Positions 1 to 6,687 of a DNA stretch of 11,255 nt are shown here, piece by piece. The stretch spans positions 1 through 11,255 of the forward strand of contig JAGKWZ010000171.1 of assembly GCA_021151605.1 (NCBI GenBank). The letters run 5' to 3'. The position numbers and the translations under genes are program-made. Every line of letters starts with the position of its first letter. Positions within the stretch are counted from its first letter, which is position 1. Under the pieces are notes generated by a model. That model did not search any database. It was not told the origin of the DNA and saw only the letters and a list, made by a program, of their open reading frames with translations. Source of the DNA: Verrucomicrobiaceae bacterium (GTDB lineage Bacteria > Verrucomicrobiota > Verrucomicrobiia > Verrucomicrobiales > Verrucomicrobiaceae).

Positions 1-80
1 ATAAACTTGCCTCCCACTACCTCGCTCTCATTCAATTTGCGTCCGTCATCGATTGGCTTCGCTATGGCTGTTGAGGGTTT

Positions 81-401
81 TCAAACACGACCTAGTCCGG
101 CTGCTGTGAGATTGAGAACGAGCGAGCACCAGCGCACAGCCTGCCATCTCTCTCTGCGCCAAAATCCAATGGCGGCCAAAACGACTCCAACGGCTGCGCC
201 AATCCCGCCAGATATGACCTGCCCTGCGATCAATGCAAATCCGGCCATCCTTCCAGAGTCCTCTACAGCATCCGCTGAGTTGAGGCTCGCTTCTGCCGAC
301 TGTCGTTCAATGGAGTGCCTCAAAAGCGGTCGCGAACCTACTGCAAAAACAATCGCAACGAGCATTGAGACGACTGTAAAAATGGGTCTTCGATTAATCA
401 T
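81..401 (-). CDS. Small predicted inner-membrane protein, unknown function
   Basis: A 106-residue protein that I cannot assign to a named family. The sequence reads as a membrane protein: a hydrophobic segment at about residues 6-23, a polar charged stretch at 25-51, a long glycine/alanine-rich hydrophobic segment at 52-80, a WRRER charged turn at 81-85, and a third shorter hydrophobic stretch at 88-104. The start is supported by GAGG at 407-410 on the complementary strand, five bases before the ATG. It is transcribed divergently from the iron-sulfur genes at 643 onward, so its promoter should lie in 402-485. The protein ends immediately after the third hydrophobic stretch, so a slightly truncated C-terminus is possible. 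The opposite-strand frame over the same stretch gives a serine/threonine/proline-rich product with no hydrophobic pattern and is less likely. Confidence 0.6.
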   Translation of the reverse strand: MINRRPIFTVVSMLVAIVFAVGSRPLLRHSIERQSAEASLNSADAVEDSGRMAGFALIAGQVISGGIGAAVGVVLAAIGFWRRERWQAVRWCSLVLNLTAAGLGRV

Positions 402-485
402 GGATACCTCGAGTCATTGCCATCGGGCCTGATATCGTAGATTGCACTGGCAAAAAGTGGGACGTTCACAGAAAAAGGATTTTTT

Positions 486-719
486 ATGTGTGAGCCGATG
501 GAAGTGAAAAAGCCACCACAGGTCAAGCCTTCGGAGAGCGGTCGTGGCACGATGATCGGAACCTCGGCGGGATTCACACCCTTTTTTCGTCTGTGGCCTG
601 GGCTTGCGCGGGACTCAGTCGCCGCCATGATTCGCGCCGCCCATGCCCGACTCTCCGCCCACTCTCCTTTACTGCCGCTGCGCCTATGCCCAGGTTGTCC
701 CCACGGGGGTGAAGAATGA
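486..719 (+). CDS. Doubtful short ORF upstream of the iron-sulfur genes
   Basis: A 77-residue reading frame with no family I recognise. In its favour: AAGGA at 475-479 sits six bases before the ATG, which is the best ribosome-binding site in this part of the window, and the first 55 codons have plausible usage. Against it: the last 77 bases overlap the more convincing gene at 643 in a different frame, and the overlapping part reads as an arginine/proline-rich shadow. It could be a real leader peptide or short gene coupled to the downstream gene, a 5' remnant, or chance. I see no other gene in 402-642. Confidence 0.28.
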   Translation: MCEPMEVKKPPQVKPSESGRGTMIGTSAGFTPFFRLWPGLARDSVAAMIRAAHARLSAHSPLLPLRLCPGCPHGGEE

Positions 720-969
720 GGTCCTCCAGCGGCTCTGCGACTCGGGGGCCAGCTTTGAAAGCGTGTCCGACCTCTGCGAAATGGCTGCGCATCGCGACCC
801 ACGGCTCACAGCACTAGCGGCCTGTGGGAAGCTGCGCATCGCTGCCTGCTACCCACGCGCGGTGAAAGGACTCTTCCAGCAGGCCGGCGCCCCCCTTTCC
901 GAAGATGCCGAAGTCCACAACATGCGGACAGACACCGCCGAACAGATCGTACAACAGTTACTCGCATGA
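643..969 (+). CDS. HdrA N-terminal-like cysteine protein (stand-alone)
   Basis: A 108-residue soluble protein. It opens with a short beta-strand-like segment carrying C-R-C (C11, C13) and has further cysteines at 32, 45 (in DLCEMA), 61 and 69. The segment IAACYPRAVKGLF (67-79) resembles the VVAACSPRxHExLF signature near the N-terminus of heterodisulfide reductase subunit A, and the spacing from the N-terminal Cys pair through a central Cys to the AAC motif fits that module. In HdrA this region binds an iron-sulfur cluster, so a cluster here is inferred. A stop at 628-630 limits the start to this ATG, but there is no clear Shine-Dalgarno. The stop codon overlaps the start of the ferredoxin-like gene (ATGA), so the two are very probably co-translated and act together in electron transfer. 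The HdrA link rests on motif recognition only. Confidence 0.72.
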   Translation: MPDSPPTLLYCRCAYAQVVPTGVKNEVLQRLCDSGASFESVSDLCEMAAHRDPRLTALAACGKLRIAACYPRAVKGLFQQAGAPLSEDAEVHNMRTDTAEQIVQQLLA

Positions 970-1823
970 TCACTCACACTCACCGCCCGCTCCGCGTCGT
1001 CCTTTATGAAGGCCAGGGGGCCATCCCGCTGCCTGCGGAGTCCCGCGCCAAAGTCATGGGCGCCCTTCTCGACAAAGGCTACGCCGTGACCCGTGCCAGC
1101 GCTGGGGGAACGCCTGCGATGCCGCACGATGACCGCAGCCTCTTGGTGCTCGGTCTTTTCCCGGAGCAAAAGGCACCGCAGATCGAAGATGCCAGCGGGC
1201 AGGTCAAAATCGATACGCGTGACATCAGCGGGCTCGATGTGGAGGGCATCCTCGGCCTCGTCGAAAAAAGCCGTGGCAGCACCACCATGAACGAACCCGG
1301 CAAGTGGAAGCCCTGGTTCCCCGTGATCGACTACACCCGCTGCACGAACTGCATGCAGTGCCTGAGCTTCTGTCTCTTTGATGTCTATGGCGTCAGCGCC
1401 GACCACAAAATCCAGGTCCAGAATAACGACAACTGCAAGACGAACTGCCCCGCCTGCTCCCGCGTCTGCCCCGAGGTGGCGATCATGTTCCCCAAGTATC
1501 AGGCCAGCCCGATCAATGGCGATGAAGTCAACGCCACCGACGCTGGGCGGGAAAAGATCAAGGTCGATATCTCTTCCCTGCTCGGCGGCGATATCTACTC
1601 CGCCCTGAAGGATCGCAGCGCTGCGGCGAAGTCTCGTTTCAGCAAAGAACGCAGCCCGGACAAAGCTCTCGACGAGCGGAAAAAATGCCTCACCAAGCTC
1701 GTGGGCGACGGATTCATTCCTGCGGATGTGCTGGCCTCGCTCCCGAGCCCGGACGAGATTCTGCGCAAAGCTGCGGTCGCGAAGGCCAAAGCTCAGGCTG
1801 CGCTGGATGCCCAGCCTTCCTGA
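966..1823 (+). CDS. 2x[4Fe-4S] ferredoxin-like protein
   Basis: A 285-residue protein with two cysteine sets of the bacterial ferredoxin type: C126-x2-C129-x2-C132-x3-C136, and C157-x3-C161-x2-C164-x3-C168 followed by Pro. These should bind two [4Fe-4S] clusters for electron transfer. The second set has x3 instead of the usual x2 between its first two cysteines and lies only 20 residues after the first, so it is a slightly unusual dicluster domain. Residues 8-105 look like an alpha/beta domain (LRVVLYEG, then SLLVLGLF) that I cannot name. Residues 195-285 are charged and helical, rich in Lys, Ala and Asp. No signal peptide or membrane segment is visible, so it is probably cytoplasmic. It overlaps the HdrA-N-like gene by four bases and is followed 11 bases later by the oxygenase gene. 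The redox partner and substrate cannot be told from the window. Confidence 0.88.
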   Translation: MITHTHRPLRVVLYEGQGAIPLPAESRAKVMGALLDKGYAVTRASAGGTPAMPHDDRSLLVLGLFPEQKAPQIEDASGQVKIDTRDISGLDVEGILGLVEKSRGSTTMNEPGKWKPWFPVIDYTRCTNCMQCLSFCLFDVYGVSADHKIQVQNNDNCKTNCPACSRVCPEVAIMFPKYQASPINGDEVNATDAGREKIKVDISSLLGGDIYSALKDRSAAAKSRFSKERSPDKALDERKKCLTKLVGDGFIPADVLASLPSPDEILRKAAVAKAKAQAALDAQPS

Positions 1824-1834
1824 AGCCAGAATCC

Positions 1835-2512
1835 ATGAGCGCCCATCCCGAGCTTCAGGAGCGCGGATTTGCCCTGCTGCCGCAGGTGCTCGATGCAGCG
1901 GCGTGTGATTCTCTGCGTGATCTTTTGGGCGATGCCGAAGGTGCCGGCTCTCGGGGTGTGCTGCGTCTGGCAGAGGTGATGTCGCTGGCTCGCACATTGC
2001 TGACTGATCTCGTGCGTCCGTATCTGCCGGGCGTGCCCGTGCCAGTGCGTGGCATCTACTTTGACAAGCGTCCGGGCACAAACTGGCTCGTGGCCTGGCA
2101 TCAGGATCTGACGCTGGCGCTGAAAGAGCGCTCTGAGGTGCCCGGATGGGGCCCGTGGAGTGTGAAGGACGGCGTGCCCCATGTGCAGCCGCCTGTGGAG
2201 TGTCTGGAGCAAATGCTCACCGTGCGTCTGCACCTGGACGATGCTGATGCTGACAACGGCGCGCTGCGGGTGCTGGCTGGCACGCATCGACTGGGGCGGC
2301 TAAACGCGGAGAGCATCGCCCAATGTCGCGAAACCCACGCGGAGGTTCTTTGCGCAGCCAAAGCAGGTGATGCGCTGCTGATGCGGCCTTTGCTCCTTCA
2401 TGCCTCCGCCCGCTCCACGAGCGAGCGCCGCCGCCGAGTCCTGCACATTGAGTTCGCGGGCTTCAGTCTGCCGCCGCCTCTTGAGTGGCAGCTGCAGGAA
2501 TCCGGGCATTGA
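1835..2512 (+). CDS. Phytanoyl-CoA dioxygenase (PhyH) family protein
   Basis: A 225-residue non-haem Fe(II)/2-oxoglutarate-dependent oxygenase by its fold signatures. The N-terminus (ERGFALLPQVLD, residues 9-20) is the typical PhyH opening. WHQD at 88-91 supplies the H89-x-D91 half of the iron triad. LTVRLHLDDADADNGALRV (128-146) is the conserved core strand and turn, GTHRLG (149-154) follows, and H189 in LLLHASARS supplies the distal histidine, with arginines at 198-201 placed to hold the 2-oxoglutarate carboxylate. The family hydroxylates small molecules, lipids or amino-acid derivatives; the substrate here is unknown. The reading frame is open further upstream, but that part overlaps the ferredoxin-like gene and shows no conservation-like pattern, so I use the ATG 11 bases after the preceding stop. 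The close spacing suggests co-transcription with the iron-sulfur genes. It ends the first gene group. Confidence 0.88.
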   Translation: MSAHPELQERGFALLPQVLDAAACDSLRDLLGDAEGAGSRGVLRLAEVMSLARTLLTDLVRPYLPGVPVPVRGIYFDKRPGTNWLVAWHQDLTLALKERSEVPGWGPWSVKDGVPHVQPPVECLEQMLTVRLHLDDADADNGALRVLAGTHRLGRLNAESIAQCRETHAEVLCAAKAGDALLMRPLLLHASARSTSERRRRVLHIEFAGFSLPPPLEWQLQESGH

Positions 2513-2628
2513 CCGAACTTAGGTAAATTAAACTTACGCTCCCCGTGGGTGCCGTTCGCATCGGCCCACTGAGGCTGCAGACTGAGATTTCCGCCCTCCG
2601 CTGTGTTGGAACAAATGCTAAGTCGGGG

Positions 2629-2656
2629 TTGATGATTAGACAAAATTTGATATTTT
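2629..2656 (+). promoter_or_regulatory. Possible sigma-70-type promoter for the polysaccharide operon
   Basis: In the non-coding gap 2513-2684, TTGATG (2629-2634) and TATTTT (2651-2656) are separated by 16 bases, matching -35 and -10 elements partly (four of six each). Transcription would start near 2663, about 20 bases before the deacetylase start codon. The gap becomes markedly AT-rich only here, as expected for a promoter. No convincing terminator hairpin for the preceding group was found in the gap. Confidence 0.3.
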
Positions 2657-2670
2657 CTAGAAATTATATC
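2649..2670. repeat. AT-rich imperfect palindrome upstream of the deacetylase gene
   Basis: GATAT, a perfect 10-base palindrome TTTCTAGAAA, two unpaired bases, then ATATC. The dyad overlaps the proposed -10 element and lies 14 bases before the GTG start, so it could be an operator for a dimeric regulator. AT-rich palindromes of this size also arise by chance. Confidence 0.4.
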
Positions 2671-2684
2671 ATTTCGCTAATCTA

Positions 2685-3662
2685 GTGCCCACTCGTCCCT
2701 TCTACCATCTTCGGCAAACTGCCAAATCGGCTGTCCTCGTGGCTTGTGGTCTGACATGGCTGGCGCGCTGGCGGCTGGCCGGACAGGCCTCGGTGCTGAA
2801 TTATCATGGTCTCTTTAGAGACGGGACCCAAACAGGTGTGCTGGATCACACTCTACATCTGCCGCTTTCGACTTTTCGTGCCGTCTGCCGCCACCTGGCG
2901 GCGAACTATCGAGTGATGCCCGTGGCGGAAATGCGCCGCCAGTTGGATGCCGGACATGCTTTGCCGCGAAATGCGGTGGGGATCACTTTCGATGATGGGC
3001 ATGGGTCCAACTATCAGCTTGCCTACCCAGTTTTGAAGGAGCTGGGACTGCCTGCCACCTTCTTTCTAGCCACAGGCTTCCTGGACGGCACGCATCCGCT
3101 TTGGTTTCAGGAGGTAGATGCCGCCTTCCGGGCTCGCGGGAGGACTACTCGTCAGCTTTTTGAAACTCTCGAACATTTCAAAAGCTTGCCTGATCCCCAG
3201 ATGCGGGCGGAAGTCGCGAAACTGGGGCCCAGGCCCGGTGGACAGGCTCCGGTGGTGACTCTGCCGATGACTTGGGATCAGGCGCGCGAGATGAAGGCCA
3301 GCGGGCTGATCGACTTCGGCGGGCACACGCACACGCATCCGATCCTCGCGCAATGCACGGTGGAGCAGCAGGCGGAAGAGATCCGCAAATGCCGCGAACG
3401 CATTACAGCCGAGTTGGGCAGCTCACCGGCTCTCTTTGCCTATCCCAATGGTCAGTCCGCTGACTTCACCCCAGACTCTCAGCAGCTGCTGGCTGAGCAC
3501 GGCTTCGAGGCCGCCTTTACCATGGTATGCGCACGGCTCAGCGCCGGGAGTGAACGGTTCGCTTTGCCACGCTATGGCAATCCGACCTCGGTCCTGGAGG
3601 CCAGGGCCACGGCTTCGGGTGCGTTTGAAATGGTGAAGCGTTTGAAGGGAGGTGGCGCGTGA
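2685..3662 (+). CDS. Polysaccharide deacetylase (NodB homology, CE4) family protein
   Basis: A 325-residue protein of the carbohydrate esterase 4 type, removing acetyl groups from N- or O-acetylated sugars. Visible motifs are LNYHGLF (38-44), the catalytic-base and metal motif TFDDG (101-105, D103/D104), and GGHTHTHP (212-219), whose H214 and H218 would complete the metal site. FAYPNGQ (251-257) contributes to the active-site groove, and LPRYGNP lies near the C-terminus (294-300). The layout matches deacetylases found in exopolysaccharide loci. Residues 13-28 are moderately hydrophobic but do not form a clear signal peptide, so the location is uncertain. The start is GTG with no visible Shine-Dalgarno. 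It is the first gene of the operon and overlaps the glycosyltransferase gene by four bases (GTGA). Role: partial deacetylation of the polymer or of a lipid-linked intermediate, by inference. Confidence 0.92.
   Translation: MPTRPFYHLRQTAKSAVLVACGLTWLARWRLAGQASVLNYHGLFRDGTQTGVLDHTLHLPLSTFRAVCRHLAANYRVMPVAEMRRQLDAGHALPRNAVGITFDDGHGSNYQLAYPVLKELGLPATFFLATGFLDGTHPLWFQEVDAAFRARGRTTRQLFETLEHFKSLPDPQMRAEVAKLGPRPGGQAPVVTLPMTWDQAREMKASGLIDFGGHTHTHPILAQCTVEQQAEEIRKCRERITAELGSSPALFAYPNGQSADFTPDSQQLLAEHGFEAAFTMVCARLSAGSERFALPRYGNPTSVLEARATASGAFEMVKRLKGGGA
3645..3652 (+). promoter_or_regulatory. Ribosome-binding site fixing the GTG start at 3659
   Basis: AAGGGAGG, six bases before the GTG. This near-perfect Shine-Dalgarno, inside the end of the deacetylase gene, supports the upstream start of the glycosyltransferase even though the next 50 codons are repeat-derived. 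No ATG occurs in that frame before codon 78. Confidence 0.7.
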
Positions 3663-4960
3663 GGGCAATTTCACCTGCGGTCGTGTGCCTGAGTGGTCAG
3701 TGCTCAGTGTTTGGTGCTCAGTTATCGAAAAAGCTGCGGCTGCTTTTCAATCGGGATACATCTGCCAAATCTGGCCAGACTGAGCACTGCGAACTGAGCA
3801 CTGAGCACTCTTCCACCTCGCCAATTCCAGGCATCCGAACGGTCGCCCACTTCATCGCCGCACCGGGCGGAGGTGGCGCAGAGGCGATGCTGAGGAACCT
3901 CGTAGGGGCCATGAACTGCCAAAAGTGGCGCACTGTGGTGATCGTGATGGATGGTCGCCCTTGGGCCAAAGAGATGGAGGAACTACGCAGCGCAGGTGCC
4001 GAGGTTCATGATCTGGAAGCCACGGCCTTTCTCCGCCCAGGGACGCTGAAAAAGCTGATCGCACTCCTCCGCACGGTTAAGCCTGATGTGCTGCAAACCT
4101 GGATGCATCACGCCGATTTTATCGGTGGCTGGTGCGCCCGCATCGCTGGGGTAAAGCACGTTGTCTGGGGCATCCATTGCCGGGAAATCCACGCGAACCC
4201 GGGTGAATCCGAAATCAGGATGCGCCTGTTCCGCGCCCTCATCGGTGCCAGTTCACGTGTGGTCCCAGAGCGCGTTATTTCATGCTCCGAGGCGGCGATC
4301 GAAGACCATGTCCGGCTCGGTTACCCGCGCCAAAGCATGACCTGGGTGCCCAATGGCATCGACACCTCCCGCTTTGTGCCGGATGCCGAAGCTCGCCAAG
4401 ATCTGCGCCACGAACTGCGCGTGCCGGAAAACGCCCCGCTGATAGGCTTCATCGGTCGCTTTCACGAAATGAAGGACCTCTCCACCTGGCTGCGAGCAGC
4501 GGCCCTTTTGCAGACCTGGAAGCCAGAGACGCACTTCTGGCTCTGTGGTGGCGAGGAGCATGAGCTGGGCGATTGCCCACGCGCCGCCCTTTCCGTGATG
4601 CCGCACCGAAACCAGGTCCACTTCACCCCATTCCGCGCAGATCCGCAGCGCGTGTATCCGGCGCTGGATGTCTTTTCCCTCTCCTCCCGCACGGAAGCCT
4701 GTCCGATGACGATCATGGAGGCCATGTCCTGCGGCATTCCCTGTGTGACCACGGACGTGGGCGATTGTGCACGCCTGACCGAGGGCGCTGGAACTGTAGT
4801 GCCAGTGCGTGCTCCCGAGGCTCTCGCGCGTGCCTGGGAGCAGACGCTCGCTCATCCACCCACATCGGCAGAGGTGCGGAAGATTGCCGTGGCGCGCTTC
4901 GACATCGCTACGGCGACTCGTGGCTATGAAAAGGTGTACCAGGAGGTGCTCGCCTCATGA
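3659..4960 (+). CDS. GT4-family glycosyltransferase with repeat-derived N-terminus
   Basis: A 433-residue GT-B glycosyltransferase. The conserved protein begins at about residue 59 with TVAHFIAAPGGGGAEAM (61-77), the N-terminal glycine-rich acceptor/donor loop. The C-terminal domain shows PNGID (231-235), IGFIGRFHEMKD (262-273), the L-C-G-G strand end (295-298) and the retaining-GT signature E346-x7-E354 in TEACPMTIMEAMSCGIP, followed by VTTDVGD. These residues bind the nucleotide-sugar diphosphate. Residues 11-51 are encoded by an in-frame palindromic repeat (3691-3810), so the N-terminus is atypical and probably disordered. The enzyme should act at the cytoplasmic face of the inner membrane on a lipid-linked glycan; donor and acceptor are not readable. 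It overlaps both neighbours by four bases (GTGA before, ATGA after), so it is translationally coupled. Confidence 0.92.
   Translation: MRAISPAVVCLSGQCSVFGAQLSKKLRLLFNRDTSAKSGQTEHCELSTEHSSTSPIPGIRTVAHFIAAPGGGGAEAMLRNLVGAMNCQKWRTVVIVMDGRPWAKEMEELRSAGAEVHDLEATAFLRPGTLKKLIALLRTVKPDVLQTWMHHADFIGGWCARIAGVKHVVWGIHCREIHANPGESEIRMRLFRALIGASSRVVPERVISCSEAAIEDHVRLGYPRQSMTWVPNGIDTSRFVPDAEARQDLRHELRVPENAPLIGFIGRFHEMKDLSTWLRAAALLQTWKPETHFWLCGGEEHELGDCPRAALSVMPHRNQVHFTPFRADPQRVYPALDVFSLSSRTEACPMTIMEAMSCGIPCVTTDVGDCARLTEGAGTVVPVRAPEALARAWEQTLAHPPTSAEVRKIAVARFDIATATRGYEKVYQEVLAS
3691..3810. repeat. 120-bp palindromic repeat element inserted in frame
   Basis: Two 32-base arms (3691-3722 and 3779-3810) are inverted copies, matching at 26 of 32 positions by my alignment, separated by 56 bases. 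Each arm is itself built from copies of an 11-base unit, CAGTGCTCAGT or its complement ACTGAGCACTG. Inside the spacer, 3727-3748 forms a smaller imperfect hairpin (GAAAAAGC pairing with GCTTTTC). The element is exactly 120 bases and contains no stop in the frame of the host gene, so it adds 40 codons. Similar CAGTG/CACTG-rich strings are familiar as intergenic repeats in PVC bacteria, from memory and unchecked. No clear target-site duplication was found. Confidence 0.85.
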
Positions 4961-6687
4961 AGCGGCTTCTCTTACTCCTCAGTTCTTTGGCCGTTTCGCT
5001 TTCAGCTGAGGTGAAAATCACCCGCGTGGATGCCATGACCCGAGTCATGCGTGTGCAGGAGATCGCTGACATGGACGCAGCTATCGAGGCCGCACGTGAT
5101 GAGTGGGAGTCCCTCCAGGTCGTGATCACGGCCACACCAGGTGAGATCAAAGGAATGACGCTTGAAGCCACCGCGCTTCAGGGACCGGAAGGTGCCAGCA
5201 TCCCCGCGCCTGAAGTGCTGCGTGAGCATTATGTGAAGGTCGCCAGGTCCACGCCGATGTCACCGCTGCCGCCTGGAGATTACCCTGACGCACTCGTGCC
5301 GCAGGATTTCCCCTGGCAGCAACTGCCAGATGGAAACCAGATCAACCAGCCCTGGTGGGTCGATGTGCATGTGCCCTATGGTACAAAGGCAGGCCTCTAT
5401 GCCGGAGAAGTCGTCGCCAAGAACACCCAGGGCGCAGATGTAGTCCGCACAAAGCTGCTGCTGCGCGTGGCCGACTTCGACCTGCCTGTGGTGCCGCGAT
5501 TGAAGTCCTCCATGATGACGGGCTACCGCCGGATGCTGGAGGTTCACGGCTTCAATCCTGACAAAGATCCCCCCACCGCCGCAGGTGTCGCTCTCGTGGA
5601 GCAATACTACGACTTCATGGTGCGGCATCGCCTGGCTTTTGATCAAAGCCGCCAGACCTACCCTGACCCTGGCACCGGCAAGCTGGACGCCGTGCGTGTG
5701 GAAAAGGCCATGCGCCAGCACATGCTGCATCGCCACGCGGGCATGATCGGACTCCCGCTCTGGCCCACCTGGCCCTTTGGAGATTCGCTGGGCAAAGATC
5801 GCACTGCCGCCATGCGCTACTGTGCCGACTGGATGAAACTGCTGCACAAGGCACATGCCGGTGAGCGCGGTTACATCATCCTCGCCGAGCTGGATGAACC
5901 AAACAGCCCTGATGCCTACTCCCTGGTTCGCCGTTGGGGAGATTTCTTTAATGAAGCCGAAGCCATTCATGGTGTGCGACTGCCACTGCTCGTCACTGAG
6001 CAGCCCACGGCAGACTCCGGCTGGTGGGGCACACTGGATGGCTTCGTGGACATCTGGTCCCCACATGTCGGCAGCGTCTGGCAGGACATGGAAGCACCGA
6101 AGGGCAACCGCGACATCACCCGCCGCCTGAAGGCTGGTGATGAAGTCTGGTGCTACACCGCGCTCGTGCAAACACCGCAGGCCTGGCTGGACGCCCATGG
6201 CAAACCGTCCGTGCTGAAGGAATCCAATCCTCCCGTCTGGTGCCTGGACTTCCCGCCGATGAATCACCGCATCATGGCCTGGGTCATGCCACGCCACGGC
6301 ATCACCGGATTCACCTACTGGGACACCCTGTATTCGGCGAAGGGCGTGAATGTCTGGGAAAGCTCGGACAGCTTCCACACCACCGATGACAGCGAGGTCT
6401 TCCATGGCGATGGCAGCTTCATCTATCCTGCCACGAAAAAGCTCCATGGCCGGGATATGCCCGTGGCCAGCATCCGCCTCAAGTGGCTGAGGGAGATGTG
6501 TGACGACTACGACTACCTCATGCTCGCCAGGGATCTCTCGCTGGAAAAACCAGCGCTCAAACTGGCGGAAAGCTTCGCTCGTGGTTTCGGTGACTGGAAT
6601 GACGACGTCACCAAACTTTACGCAGCCCGCCGAGCCATTGCCGCGCTCATTGTTCAAAATCCCGCCAAGCTGGGAGGTGCACGTTGA
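4957..6687 (+). CDS. Secreted glycoside hydrolase, GH123/DUF4091 type
   Basis: A 576-residue exported protein. Residues 1-17 form a Sec signal peptide (MKR, a leucine-rich core, then S-L-S-A before EVKI). Residues 18-175 look like the beta-sandwich domain found before GH123 catalytic domains (WWVDVHVPYGTKAGLYAGEV at 133-152). The catalytic barrel follows from about residue 180. ILAELDEPN (308-316) carries the adjacent Asp-Glu pair D313/E314, which in GH123 serves substrate-assisted catalysis on N-acetyl-galactosamine. The C-terminal block DGSFIYP (485-491), IRLKWLRE (506-513) and DDYDYL (516-521) is typical of DUF4091 proteins. GH123 members include beta-N-acetylgalactosaminidases, but most DUF4091 proteins are uncharacterised, so the substrate is inferred. 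The gene overlaps the preceding gene by ATGA, with AGGAGG ten bases before the start, and overlaps the next gene by TTGA. Likely site: periplasm or cell surface. Confidence 0.9.
   Translation: MKRLLLLLSSLAVSLSAEVKITRVDAMTRVMRVQEIADMDAAIEAARDEWESLQVVITATPGEIKGMTLEATALQGPEGASIPAPEVLREHYVKVARSTPMSPLPPGDYPDALVPQDFPWQQLPDGNQINQPWWVDVHVPYGTKAGLYAGEVVAKNTQGADVVRTKLLLRVADFDLPVVPRLKSSMMTGYRRMLEVHGFNPDKDPPTAAGVALVEQYYDFMVRHRLAFDQSRQTYPDPGTGKLDAVRVEKAMRQHMLHRHAGMIGLPLWPTWPFGDSLGKDRTAAMRYCADWMKLLHKAHAGERGYIILAELDEPNSPDAYSLVRRWGDFFNEAEAIHGVRLPLLVTEQPTADSGWWGTLDGFVDIWSPHVGSVWQDMEAPKGNRDITRRLKAGDEVWCYTALVQTPQAWLDAHGKPSVLKESNPPVWCLDFPPMNHRIMAWVMPRHGITGFTYWDTLYSAKGVNVWESSDSFHTTDDSEVFHGDGSFIYPATKKLHGRDMPVASIRLKWLREMCDDYDYLMLARDLSLEKPALKLAESFARGFGDWNDDVTKLYAARRAIAALIVQNPAKLGGAR
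6672..6677 (+). promoter_or_regulatory. Ribosome-binding site fixing the TTG start at 6684
   Basis: GGGAGG, six bases before TTG. It justifies the rare TTG start for the acyltransferase gene, which begins with a well-formed N-terminal strand (MKLEIIHD) directly at this codon and overlaps the preceding stop by four bases. Confidence 0.65.

Noticed and set aside
398..802. 134-codon minus-strand frame whose stop overlaps the start of the small membrane gene (ATGA)
   Set aside because: The overlap looks like coupling, but the product is arginine/proline/glycine-rich over most of its length and is antisense to the HdrA-N-like gene. The last 60 codons look somewhat more protein-like, so a conservation check would settle it.
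1685..1834. Upstream extension of the PhyH reading frame by 50 codons
   Set aside because: It overlaps the ferredoxin-like gene in another frame and its Cys/Gly-rich sequence has no PhyH character; the ATG at 1835 starts at the usual domain edge.
849..2081. 410-codon open frame on the minus strand
   Set aside because: Antisense to three well-supported genes; the product shows no recognisable motif and is a GC-bias shadow.
5260..6657. 465-codon open frame on the minus strand
   Set aside because: It lies fully antisense to the GH123-type gene, whose signal peptide, motifs and overlaps are clear. The frame is open because of the biased third codon positions of the real gene.
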